DNA of 64,000 nucleotides from Bog-473 sp963838835. Lineage in GTDB: Bacteria; Actinomycetota; Acidimicrobiia; Acidimicrobiales; RAAP-2. The first letter of the stretch is position 1. Every line of letters begins with the position of its first letter. The notes below the pieces were generated by a model. The model saw nothing but the letters and a program-made list of their open reading frames with translations, did not search any database and was not told the origin of the DNA. The translations under genes and the position numbers were made by a program. This document shows, in pieces, positions 19,905 through 28,537 of the stretch. The stretch lies in NCBI GenBank assembly GCA_963838835.1, contig CAWITA010000019.1, forward strand, positions 315,906-379,905, in the 5' to 3' direction.

Positions 19905-20599
19905 GGCATGCGCACCAGTTCGGTGCTGCCTCACGATTCCGTGTGCCCCCCTCGCGACCAGAACGTGGATCAGGCCGCGCAAGGTAACACTTTCGATCCT
20001 TCGATCGGATGGGCCCTGGGTACCATTTCGGCTTGCCGGGCCGCTTGCCACGAGCCTGAAATTGTCTGCCGGTTGCGACTCATGGCCCCTAGGCCTCCGC
20101 CGCAGTTCGGGCGTTGTGGGAAGCGAGTCGGCCGGAAAGCTGACGGAGCCCGCCGGGCATCGTTCCGGGCGGGTTGTCCCGACGTTGTGAAAGCTGGGTC
20201 CCAATGGCCCTACCCGGCCTCGGCCGCTGTCGCCAGACTCACTCAGGGGCGGGGTGATCGGCAAGATCCTGGGGGGATCATCGCCCCGCCCCCTCACCCG
20301 CGTCGCCCAAAGCAGCGAGCTCGTTGCCCTTCGAGCGCTTGGGAAGGCGACGAGAAACCGGTTGTGCCTGGTCGCCACCCCGGAGTCCTTCGCGCGGCTT
20401 CGTCGCCTCAGTCAGTCGATCAACTCGTCCTGTCACTACCTCTCGACGAGGTTCGATTTCGTCGGTGCACCCCCCGACGTCGTGGGGCAACCACCCTTGA
20501 GACGTCTCGTTGGCCGTGATCTAAATTGAGTCATGCCGCTCGTGCGCGCCCACCGGGCATCGACCAAGGCGGCGCCCTCGATGCTCCCCGGTGGTCCCG
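19905..20599. other. Non-coding interval upstream of the exported CAP/TIG gene
   Basis: About 700 bases. The part next to 19904 is the presumed leader and promoter of the minus-strand exported protein. The plus-strand open frame at 20254-20529 has no recognisable protein character or good ribosome binding site. I see no tRNA, CRISPR or named riboswitch here. Confidence 0.5.
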
Positions 20600-21037
20600 A
20601 TGACCGATGACACCGGCGGCGCCCTGAGACACGCGGCCATAGCGTTCGCGTGCACGGTCGGGTTCACCACTGCGGTGGCGGTCCGGGATGATCTGCCTGG
20701 ACGCCCGCTGGGCCTTGGCGTCTCGCTTTCGGTGCCGACCGGCATCCTCATCGGATGGGGTGCAGGCGTTGCTGCGCCCTGGCCGATGCCAGTCGCTGCG
20801 CTCATCGCATCTCGTCGAGCCAACCAGGGGGATCCGGTGGCCGCACTCGTCTGTGCTGGTCTGGGCGTTGCGGGAATCGTCGGGTTCCTCATCGAACCCA
20901 ACACGTACGACCCGAAGGCATGGACTCCTGCGAATCGAAATGCGATCGCGGCCGGCGTCGCGGCGTCGGCGGCTTTGGCGGCGACCGGACTCCGCCATTG
21001 GCGACGACTCCGTCTGGAGATGAAGTCAGCGCTCTAG
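20600..21037 (+). CDS. Small integral membrane protein, unknown function
   Basis: A 145-residue protein from ATG 20600 (MTDDTGGALRHAA). Hydrophobic segments at about residues 8-25 (weak), 37-60 (LGVSLSVPTGILIGWGAGV), 70-95 (VAALVCAGLGVAGIVGFLI) and 115-132 suggest three or four membrane helices, with a basic C-terminal tail (RHWRRLRLEMK). PNTYDPKAWTPANRNAIA forms a loop between the last two. I do not recognise the family. Codon use is normal for the window and the ribosome binding site is weak. It is convergent with the small zinc-ribbon gene. Confidence 0.6.
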   Translation: MTDDTGGALRHAAIAFACTVGFTTAVAVRDDLPGRPLGLGVSLSVPTGILIGWGAGVAAPWPMPVAALIASRRANQGDPVAALVCAGLGVAGIVGFLIEPNTYDPKAWTPANRNAIAAGVAASAALAATGLRHWRRLRLEMKSAL

Positions 21038-21064
21038 CTCTGGTGCACGAAGGACCACGTGTCG

Positions 21065-21217
21065 TTACAGTCGGAACACCCTCGTCGTCGCCTGCTCGAT
21101 GATCCGCTTCGTCTTTTCAACGGTCGCCTGACCGCATTCGTCGCATCGTGAATGCCCTGCGGGGGCTTCAGCCCCGCAGTTCGGGCAGACGCAGTAGGTG
21201 TCCGTCTCGTTCGTCAT
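21065..21217 (-). CDS. Small zinc-ribbon protein
   Basis: A 50-residue protein from ATG 21217, preceded by AAGGAG about nine bases upstream. It has two paired cysteine knuckles, CPNCGAEAP and CDECGQAT, the spacing of a zinc ribbon, followed by a basic helical tail (EKTKRIIEQATTR). The in-frame codon at 21271 is a poorer start because it adds sequence without family character. Such small ribbons may act as nucleic-acid or protein adaptors; no function can be assigned. Confidence 0.7.
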   Translation of the reverse strand: MTNETDTYCVCPNCGAEAPAGHSRCDECGQATVEKTKRIIEQATTRVFRL

Positions 21218-22008
21218 GGCCTCCACTCCTTCTCCGATCCTCCCCTCCCAGCTCTGATCGATAGAAGGCACGGCGCTATTCCTTCACCAAGCCATTCTGG
21301 TGAGCATCTGCCCTGCCCAATAGAGCCATTCGAATCCCGCTCGCACAAGCTCGGGACAACTCCCAGGTGGGGGTCGCCCTCTTCGGTGACCACCTCCCGC
21401 CCGGGCCACCCGGCCGCGCCCCACCATCGCGGGCCAGCCCCGAGCCCGCGGCGAGGATCAGGGGCCAAGATCCTCGACCCGATGAAGCCCGCGCCGGCGT
21501 TTCCGCCGCGTTGTCACGACGCGTTGTCACGACGCGTTGTCATAGTGCCTGAACAGAGAAGCGCGTCAACCGCAACCGATCCGTCACACTGGGCCGGTAA
21601 ACCGGCACGAGCGCTTCGACCCCGCCCTCCCCATAACCCCCCGGGGCGGGGTCGTGACGCGTCCGCCCCCGAGGCCGCAAAGGCCCGCCCCTCATATGAG
21701 GTACCCGAGCGCGATCGACTGCTCTCGAGACTCGAACGAGACACGTAACTCATCCCGATGCTGCCCCGTCTGGCGCCGCACGATCGCCAGAGGTGGAGCC
21801 CTGCGAGCCTCTGTTCACAAGACCCTGGCACACGGAACTCCTGCCCCGGTGTGCTCCGTGAGCATTCTCTCGAGGGCGATCCCCTGATGACCCAAACGTT
21901 GGAGCCCGGCGCTGTGGCGTTCAGTCACCGCGCCACCTTCAGGGGCAGGGGTCCTGACACGACGTCACGGATGTTTGCTTGTCGTCCTCCCCCGGGGAGG
22001 AGCACCAG
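21218..22008. other. Non-coding interval with a GC hairpin and a 13-base tandem repeat
   Basis: No convincing gene. A 13-base unit GCGTTGTCACGAC is repeated at 21508-21520 and 21521-21533 with a partial third copy to 21543. A perfect 10-base inverted repeat, CGACCCCGCC at 21617-21626 against GGCGGGGTCG at 21645-21654, could form a hairpin with an 18-base loop, but no T-tract follows. Open frames on both strands look like GC-driven shadows. Confidence 0.5.
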
Positions 22009-22278
22009 TCAGTGGCTTTTGCCCTCTACCTTTGAAGGCGGGTGCCCGATACCCAGCGAGTCCCTTACGAACCAACGGAGCGCGTTGAGTGGGCTGCGGT
22101 CATTCCGGACCCACCGCATCTTCGACTTCACCAACCAGGCGTGCTCGACGGCCTCGGTTGACGGGTCAACCGTCGGAGCGTCAATGCGATGGGAACTCGC
22201 TCCAGTGCGACCAGCGTCGACCCAGATGCCGGTGTCTGACCGACGCTCAATGGTTTCCTTGGACATCGTAAGGTCCAT
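22009..22278 (-). CDS. Conserved small protein, family also found at 39904-40149
   Basis: An 89-residue protein from ATG 22278 with an excellent ribosome binding site (GGAGGAG, ending about six bases upstream). The N-terminal half is variable and charged (MDLTMSKETIERRSDTG). The C-terminal half, HAWLVKSKMRWVRNDRSP then LNALRWFVRDSLGIGHPPS, matches the protein encoded at 39904-40149 at roughly 22 of 38 positions. The conserved core is HAW-x-VK, RW-x-R-x-D, PLNALRW and GHPPS. Divergent codon sequence with conserved protein sequence indicates selection, so I treat both as real genes. The family is not one I can name; the Trp/Arg-rich core could bind nucleic acid, but that is speculation. Confidence 0.7.
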   Translation of the reverse strand: MDLTMSKETIERRSDTGIWVDAGRTGASSHRIDAPTVDPSTEAVEHAWLVKSKMRWVRNDRSPLNALRWFVRDSLGIGHPPSKVEGKSH

Positions 22279-22377
22279 GTCAGCTCCTCCAAGGCTCCCC
22301 ACATTGGTCGTCTCGGCAGGCTTGCTCCCTGGCTTTAGGTGCCTGCACCAATGGCCCTCAATAAGGATGACCGGCTG

Positions 22378-22421
22378 GGATAAGAGAAGTGTGAATCCTG
22401 GATAAGAGAAGCGTGAGTTTC
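22378..22421. repeat. 22-base direct repeat beside the IS481-type element
   Basis: Two adjacent copies beginning GGATAAGAGAAG, at 22378-22399 and 22400-22421, differing mainly in the last ten bases. They lie between the small gene at 22009-22278 and the left end of the transposon remnant. They could be a duplicated operator-like site or slippage. Confidence 0.6.
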
Positions 22422-22452
22422 CGCCCCTGAGCTTGCTGTTGTAGCCGGGGAC

Positions 22453-23726
22453 GTTCCTGACGAATCGTTCCCGAGACAGTTCTGACGTTCCGGACACATC
22501 CCTGACAGTGCCGAGTTGCCACCCTGGCCTCTGAACAAGGAGGCCGAATGGCTTTGAGGGTGATGTCAGTGACCGACCTACGCCTCGAGTTCCTCCGAGA
22601 GGCCTCCGAGAGCGGCGAGTGAGCGTGACGGCGATTTGCTGGCGCCATGGGATCTCGCGCCAGGCCTACGACGTCTCCCTGCGCCGATTCAGATCCGAAG
22701 GGATCGAGGGCCTCGAGCCTCGTTCCCGTCAACCCATCCAGCAACCCCTGCGCATGCCCGAGGCGACCGAGGCGGCCATCTGCGCCATCCGCAAGGAGCA
22801 CCCGCGCTGGGGAGCGCTCAGCTTTCCGCTCGGCGCTGCGCCGAGCGGGCATCGACCCTCTGGCAGATCGACGCCACCCGGCTCCTCCTCGCCGATGAGT
22901 CCGAAGTCTGGGTGATGGACATCTTGGACGACCACGCCCACTTCTGCCTCGCGGCGCGGGCTGATCGCCGAGCCACCGGCGACGCCGCGCGGGCCTGTTT
23001 CGGGTGGGCGATGACTCGCTATGGGATCCCAGCCCGGGTGCTCTCTGACAACGGCACCTGCTTACGGGTCGCCTGCTCGGCGGTGCCGAGGTCCCCTTCG
23101 AGCGCCAGCTCGGGACCCTCGGCATCTCGCTGATTCACAGCCGGCCCTCTCACCCGCCCCCCAGACCTGCGGCAAGCTCGAGCGCTTCCACCGGACCATG
23201 AAGGAGTGGCTCGCCGAGCGCCTCCCGGCGCGCAGCATCGACGAACTCCAAGGGCTCCTCGATGAGTTCCGCACCTTCTCCAACGAGGAGCGGCCCCACC
23301 AAGGCATCGCCGACGTCACGCCCGCCGAGCGCTTCAAGGCAAAGGCCGAGACGAGCTCGGCCATCTTGCCCGGTCCTCCGTCCGAGGCCGTGTATCTCCC
23401 CGGCGCCATCACCCGCCAGGTGACCGGCTGCGGCAACCTCGGCTTCAAGGGCCACACCATCCAGGTCGGTTCGGAGTGGAACCACTACACATTGCGCGTG
23501 GCGATGATCGAGGGCGTCGTCCACCTCTTCTACGGCGAACAGCTCGTCCGGGCTCTGACGCTCAGCCTCGACATCGAGTACAACCCCATCGGACGCAAGC
23601 GAGATCGCATCGCCATGGGGGCGCGGGATCGGGCCATCCGCAGGAAGGAGGGCAAAGCCAAGACCTACGAGCCTGGCTACTGTCAGGTTTCTCTCCGGAA
23701 CAGGCTGTCCGGCCTCAGTCCGGAAC
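22453..23726 (+). mobile_element. IS481-family-like insertion sequence, decayed
   Basis: Each end carries two related sites in inverted orientation. On the left they are GTTCCTGACG...GAGACAG (from 22453) and GTTCCGGACA...CTGACAG (about 22485-22512). On the right are CTGTCAGG...TCCGGAAC (about 23680-23703) and CTGTCCGG...TCCGGAAC (about 23704-23726). The pairing supports true element ends. The enclosed DDE transposase is broken in several places, so the copy is not autonomous. No target duplication could be identified with confidence. Confidence 0.7.
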
Positions 23727-23737
23727 GAACGGTCTGA
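22548..23737 (+). pseudogene. IS481-family transposase (DDE/rve integrase core), frameshifted and internally deleted
   Basis: ATG 22548 follows AAGGAGG and reads MALRVMSVTDLRLEFLREAS. One frame over at about 22618 it continues VSVTAICWRHGISRQAYDV and RRFRSEGIEGLEPRSRQP, the HTH typical of IS481. After HPRWGAL a segment is missing. The integrase core resumes with LWQIDATRLLLADES (first Asp), VLSDNGTC (second Asp), another shift at about 23080-23130, then CGKLERFHRTMKEWLAERL (Glu) and NEERPHQGI. At least three lesions and a deletion mean no functional product. The open frame runs out through the right-end repeats to 23737. Confidence 0.85.
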
Positions 23738-24137
23738 GTTTGTGTCTGAGTTTGTTCTACGCCCGCGGTGCACCCGGGTTGAGGCATCCGACGCCGGGGC
23801 TCCATTGGTGGGTGCCCGGCGCCGTGGAACCACGGGGGCCTTCAGGCTGCGAGGGGGGGAAGACCGACCCCCGCCCTCGGGTGTTTTCCCCCGGTTCAAT
23901 ATGACGCGGGGCGGCGCCCGGCATTTCGAGCGCAGGCCGAGACCCGCAGCGCAGTGGAGTCAGGTGGAGTGAAGGAGCCCACCGCGGCGACGCCCCTTCG
24001 CTCTCGCCGCGTCGGCTGAAGGTGAGCCTGGATTCCGGTTGACGAGGACCCGGGTGGGAATGACGGCGCAGTGCATCCCCGGATCGGGCGTGCGCGGCCG
24101 CCATGGCGAGCCGGATCCTCATCCGGCGCTGGAACGA
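23738..24137. other. Non-coding interval downstream of the IS remnant
   Basis: About 400 bases of GC-rich sequence with runs such as GACCCCCGCC and TTTTCCCCCGG but no supported gene or element on either strand. Confidence 0.5.
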
Positions 24138-24174
24138 CGAAAGGGAAGCGGGCTCGATGCCCGCTCCCCTTTCG
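24138..24174 (-). terminator. Probable intrinsic terminator for the exported repeat-protein gene
   Basis: A 15-base stem with one mismatch, CGAAAGGGAAGCGGG at 24138-24152 against CCCGCTCCCCTTTCG at 24160-24174, with a 7-base loop, about 70 bases past the stop of the minus-strand gene at 24243. There is no long U-run, as is common in high-GC actinobacteria. Confidence 0.6.
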
Positions 24175-24242
24175 TGTTCACCCGATGCCCCCACCCTTCC
24201 CCGAGAACCACGTGGGAAGGTTCAGCGCATCAGCCTTGATTC

Positions 24243-25985
24243 TCAGCTGCAGGGAACGTCGGTGACGGCAGCGGGGAAGTTGGTGGTGCAACTGCCGCTG
24301 TAGGGCGACGAACCCTTCCCGTTGATGAGGTAGGCGGTGCCGGTCGTCGTGGAGACGCCGCTGCCCAGGTTCACGATGCCACGCACGTCGGCCGTGCCTG
24401 GGGTGCCGACGCCAGTCGCCACCTTCTGCTGGGCGAGCGACGAGCCGTTGAAGGAGAACGACGAGCCGATACCCAGTGCGGGCGTTGTGCACAGCGCGAG
24501 TCCGGTCGGCACGAACGGCAGGATGATGTCGGTGTGCGCCGCGGTGTCCAGCTCACCCGCTGTGCCGGCGGCCTCGTTGACGACGTAGCCGGCGAAGGAG
24601 ACGACCGATGTCGGGTAGAGGATCTCTCCGATGGTGTCGGTCGGGAGATCTGCTGGCGCCAGCGCCAGCGTGTTGGCCTGGTAGTCACCCGGGTTGTACC
24701 AGGCACCCTCGATGGTCTCGCCCGAAGGATCCCCGGCCGAACAAGGTGCCGCGCCCTTGACGAGCGTCGGGTTGAGCGTCAGCGTCGTCCCGATGGTGGA
24801 CACCGCGTCCGCGTTGGCCGGCGCCGTTGCGGACGGCAGCCCGATCACCTCGGTTGCGCCGGGCGACTCGGTGAGGCTCACGCCCGAGCCCGTCGCGGTG
24901 GCCTTCGCCGAAATCGTGACCGTCGTCGCGTTGGTCACCGTCTTGATGTAGGCACCGGCCGGGATACCGGTCCCGCTGATCGCCTTGTTCGCGTCACAGG
25001 CCGTGCTGAAGCCGGCCGAGGCCGACGTGACCGTCGTCGAGCCACTGGTGGTCACGCCGTCGGAGACCGCGAAGGGCCGAGTAAGGGTGGCCGCCTTCGA
25101 CAAGACGGCAGTGGTCGCGTTGGTCACCGAAGCGATGTAGGTCCCCGTCGGGATCCCGCATCCGGTCACCGGGAGCTGCAAGTCGGAGGCTTGGAAGTTG
25201 GCGCTGGCCGACGACAGCGTGGTGCTGCCGGAGCTCACTTGGGCGTCGGTCACCTCACGGGTCGACGAGGTCTGCTCGTCCGCGCCGATGGTCAGGGTCT
25301 GAGCCGTCCCGGTCGCCGTCGCCGCGGTGGTGAGCACCGCCGTGGTCGCGTTAGTGACCGAGGCGATCGTGTCGTATCCCGGGATGTTGGTGCCCGTCAC
25401 GATCGTGCCCACGTCGGAGGACGTGAAGTTGGCGGTGGCCGAGGTGATGGTGGTGCTGCTCTTCGTGGTCACGCCATCGGCCACCGAGCGCGTGGTTGAG
25501 TTGTTAATGGTCAGCGTGATGCCCGTCTTCGAGGCGGTCGCGTTGTGGTTCAACGTGACCGACGTCGGACTGTTCACGGCGATGATGAACGAGTCAGCCG
25601 GGATCGGGATAAGACCAAAGATCGTGTCCGGTCCCGAGACCGTGTCGTTGATGTCGGTGGCGGCGTTGAAGTGCGCCGTGGACGACGTGACCGTTGGGCT
25701 TCCAGATGTGGTCACCACGCCGGTGGCTTGCCACGCAGCACCGTCGTGCCAGACGGCCTGTGGGAAGTCCTCGACGGTCTCGTTCGACGACGAGCCGGCA
25801 TTGGTGAACGTGCAGTTCACTTGGAGTTGACTCTGACCTCCTGGGGCATTCGGGAACTGCCCGAAGCTGCACGCGTTGGTTATGGCGGCAGATGCGGAAC
25901 CGGCGAATGGCAAACCGGCCATCACTGGCAACCCAAGCGCTAACGCCGCCCCCGACGCCAGCAGCGCAAATCTCGACCCACGCAT
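24243..25985 (-). CDS. Exported repeat protein with four ~65-residue Thr/Ala-rich repeats
   Basis: A 580-residue secreted protein. The second of two ATGs (25985) is preferred because GGAGG lies seven bases upstream; the first at 25991 is too close. The signal peptide is SRFALLASGAALALGLPVMA, with cleavage near GSASA. The mature part has an N-terminal domain with CSFGQFPNAPGGQSQLQVNC, then four tandem repeats whose pattern is VTTSGSTTVTSASAxF, SGTGIPAGAYI, xVTNATTxxIS and ATATG. These probably fold as beta-sandwich or phage-tail-like modules. A non-repeat C-terminal domain with CSAGDPSGETIEGAWYNPG and CTTNFPAAVTDVPC follows. No sortase motif or membrane anchor is seen, so it is likely released or held non-covalently. 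Function unknown; low-lysine, Thr/Ala-rich composition fits a surface layer or adhesin-like role, which is inference. Confidence 0.75.
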   Translation of the reverse strand: MRGSRFALLASGAALALGLPVMAGLPFAGSASAAITNACSFGQFPNAPGGQSQLQVNCTFTNAGSSSNETVEDFPQAVWHDGAAWQATGVVTTSGSPTVTSSTAHFNAATDINDTVSGPDTIFGLIPIPADSFIIAVNSPTSVTLNHNATASKTGITLTINNSTTRSVADGVTTKSSTTITSATANFTSSDVGTIVTGTNIPGYDTIASVTNATTAVLTTAATATGTAQTLTIGADEQTSSTREVTDAQVSSGSTTLSSASANFQASDLQLPVTGCGIPTGTYIASVTNATTAVLSKAATLTRPFAVSDGVTTSGSTTVTSASAGFSTACDANKAISGTGIPAGAYIKTVTNATTVTISAKATATGSGVSLTESPGATEVIGLPSATAPANADAVSTIGTTLTLNPTLVKGAAPCSAGDPSGETIEGAWYNPGDYQANTLALAPADLPTDTIGEILYPTSVVSFAGYVVNEAAGTAGELDTAAHTDIILPFVPTGLALCTTPALGIGSSFSFNGSSLAQQKVATGVGTPGTADVRGIVNLGSGVSTTTGTAYLINGKGSSPYSGSCTTNFPAAVTDVPCS

Positions 25986-26192
25986 TCGCATGCCTCCCCT
26001 TGTCACCTTGTTCTCATGTCCGGTGACTCCGAACACGGCCAGCCTTGTCTAGCGTGATGGTGGAGACACGTCAAACGTCGTCCGTGCCATTGGTGCGGCA
26101 AGTGACTATCCGCCTCCTCCAGTACCTTCCTCTTTTTTTGTAAGTTTTGGCGCTTCATGTCGGCGCCTGGTAGTGAGTAGTTTCAGGGCTTC

Positions 26193-26888
26193 ATGCGAAT
26201 CTCCCGCTTCTTTGTTTGTCGCCATCTGATGGGCCCCGTCGTGGGCGCGCTCGGCCTGCTCGCACCGGCGTTGTGGGTGGCGCCGGCGGGCGCCCAGACG
26301 CACCCCGCGAGCACCACGCCGACCAGCCAGACCGGCGGCGGGTCCTCGCTGAGCCAGCTCTCCCCCGGGCTCCAGATCCTCGATGGCAGCATCACGGGCA
26401 ACGGCCCCGAGTCAGGGCGTACGCTCGACAGCAGCCAAGCCACCGCCTTCCTGCAGGCCTGGCTGCCCGAGTCGGTATACGGCACTCCACCCTTCGAGAA
26501 CCCACCGGCCACGCTGCCCGTGTACCAGGTCGACGTTGACTACAAGTATCAGGGAACCCTTGGCTCGATGACCGTCGACTACGCGTCGGACGGCACCTCT
26601 GCTTGGGTGTCGATGCCGCCTCAGAGCCTTTGGTCAGGGGCGCTCGTGACGCAACAGCGTTGGATCCTCGCCCCCGACCGGACCGTGGCCGGGTTCGAAG
26701 GCCGCTTGACACCCGTCCCCGTCCCCAAGGCGGCACCCACCCACGAGGCGATCGCCGCGACATCTGACAGCTCGTCGTCGACAACGAGGTTGCTCATCAT
26801 CGCGGCGCTCTTGGTCCTGGTTGTGGGCTTCGGTCTTCTCGTGATCCGCCGACGGGGCGCCCGCACGTCAAAAACCCAGACAACCTAA
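26193..26888 (+). CDS. Exported protein with C-terminal membrane anchor, unknown function
   Basis: A 231-residue protein from ATG 26193 with an N-terminal signal peptide (HLMGPVVGALGLLAPALWVA, cleavage near PAGAQ). The extracellular region of about 150 residues contains LPVYQVDVDYKYQGTLGSM and a tryptophan-rich strand (WVSMPPQSLWSGALVTQQRW). It ends in a transmembrane helix (LLIIAALLVLVVGFGLLVI) and a basic cytoplasmic tail RRRGARTSK. The layout suggests a single-pass surface protein. No family is recognised. Divergent from the exported repeat protein across about 200 bases. Confidence 0.7.
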   Translation: MRISRFFVCRHLMGPVVGALGLLAPALWVAPAGAQTHPASTTPTSQTGGGSSLSQLSPGLQILDGSITGNGPESGRTLDSSQATAFLQAWLPESVYGTPPFENPPATLPVYQVDVDYKYQGTLGSMTVDYASDGTSAWVSMPPQSLWSGALVTQQRWILAPDRTVAGFEGRLTPVPVPKAAPTHEAIAATSDSSSSTTRLLIIAALLVLVVGFGLLVIRRRGARTSKTQTT

Positions 26889-27297
26889 CCGCCACGCGAC
26901 GAACGGCCCCGCATCGTCTCGCACGCGTTTCGTGCGCCGAGTGCGTCTGCTGAGTCGCTCACCTTCCCCGCTGCGATCGAGGTGTCCCTCGAGTAACGGC
27001 GCCTCGGCCGGGAGTCGAGCCTGTGAGGGAGGAAGTGTCGGTGAAACCCCAGCTCACGGGTACTCAACAGGTCAGTTGGACTCTGTGGCCCAGGGCCACT
27101 TGGCCGCCGGGCCCGTCGCCTGACCTAATCTCGGTGTTGGGCTTTTCCGGGCCTCCCCCACCCAGAACAGGTTTCTTGCCTCCGACGTCGTCGCCACGAC
27201 GACCGCCGTTGGGATAGGGGGGTTATGCGTAATATCCATCAGATACCGATAGACGGGACGTTCCATTCTGAACGTCCATTCCGCAGGTAGACGGGAC
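26889..27297. other. Non-coding interval upstream of the DUF2510-type gene
   Basis: About 400 bases without a supported gene. The last 60 bases before 27298 are more AT-rich than their surroundings and are the likely promoter region. I see no named RNA element. Confidence 0.45.
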
Positions 27298-28370
27298 ATG
27301 CGCGATTCTTCTGAGGGTCCAGGCTGGTCGGAAGCCTCTGACGGAGAATCACTCGCGCCAGAGTTCCGTGCTGACCGCGCGTCCTCACCGCTGCCTGCGC
27401 ACGGGGCGGAAACGTCGAGACCGGGTGGATCGGCTCAGAACCCTTCGATGCCTCCTGGTTGGTGGCAAGACGACAGCGGGGCATGGCACCTGCCCGAGCT
27501 CGCGACTGCCGGGGCTCCCGCCACGCGGCTGCCGAACCTGACGTGGCATCGACTCCAGCGCCCGCGAACCCTGCGATGCCTCCTGGTTGGTGGCAAGACG
27601 ACAGCGGGGCGTGGCACCTGCCCGAGCTCGCGACTACCGGAGCTCCGCGCCACGCGGCTCCCGAACCGGACGCGGCGCCGACAGCGGCGGCTTCGGACGA
27701 TTCCACCGCACAAGAATCGGAACTGCCCTCACCCCCGGGACCTTCGCCGCGGTGGCGCCGTCGCGCGGTGCTTCTCGGACTCCCCGCCGTCCTGATCGCG
27801 CTCATAGGCCTGGCCGTTCTGCTCGCAACGACCGGAAACGGAACAAAAAACCACTTGTCCACCGACCCAGCGGACCTTCATCGGGCGACGCCAATGCGGG
27901 CCACGTCCACGACGACTGCCCCAACGACGACGTCGACGACTCCCACGACAACAGTTCCAGCGACGACGACATCAACGACAGTCGCACCGACCACCACTGG
28001 AAACTCCGGCAACACCGGAAACTCCGGAAACTCCGGAAATTCTGGTTCCGGATCGTCGCTCGACTCCAACGCTCAAGTGACGTTCACACAGTGCGACATC
28101 GCTCCGACCGGTTCGACAGCTAGCGCAGGTGCCAATGGCACCGGGATTGACATAAGTGGAACCGTCACGAACACCGGATCCACGGCAAACAACTACGACA
28201 TTACGATCGCGATTCTGGCCGGCTCATCTGCACAAGGGACGGCGGAGGTGCTCGTGAACTCAGTCGGTCCGGGCCAGACCCAATCGTTCACAACGACTGG
28301 GTCGGTCAGTAACAGTCCGACCCAAACCCCCGCGTGTCAGACCATCGAAGTGATGTCCGAACCGGTCTGA
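27298..28370 (+). CDS. Membrane protein with two DUF2510-like repeats and an extracellular FxLYD-like domain (one frameshift)
   Basis: Starts at ATG 27298 with a Ser/Glu/Ala-rich cytoplasmic part. Two copies of the actinobacterial DUF2510 motif MPPGWWQDDSGAWHLPELAT follow, encoded by a tandem DNA duplication (about 27438-27535 and 27566-27664). The first copy lacks one base relative to the second (GCTCCCGCC against GCTCCGCGCC), shifting the frame near 27515. A transmembrane helix (VLLGLPAVLIALIGLAVLLA) leads to a Thr/Pro/Ser stalk, Asn-Ser-Gly repeats, and a C-terminal domain with VTFTQCDIAPTG, ISGTVTNTGSTANNYDITI and PGQTQSFTT, resembling FxLYD/telomeric-repeat-like extracellular domains. 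About 357 residues if repaired. Likely a surface-anchored protein; partner unknown. Confidence 0.72.
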
Positions 28371-28537
28371 CGATCCGGGTCGGTTTGCTGAGCGAGACCA
28401 GACTTTCACCTCGCAGGGGGGCCGTCGGGAGGATGATGGAGGAGCTTGGCTACACCGCCCGCGCCTATCCGATTGAGGATCTCCAGGAGGAACTCGATAC
28501 CGGGCTGTCTGAGGACGCACGGCGGAGCGACAAGAAC

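Noticed and set aside
19905..20250. A possible c-di-AMP (ydaO-type) riboswitch upstream of the exported CAP protein
   Set aside because: Actinobacterial cell-wall genes often have one, so I looked on the minus strand, but I could not find the conserved blocks in the right order.
20254..20529. A 91-codon open frame on the plus strand
   Set aside because: No ribosome binding site, no family character and an Arg/Leu/Ser composition typical of a GC-rich shadow frame.
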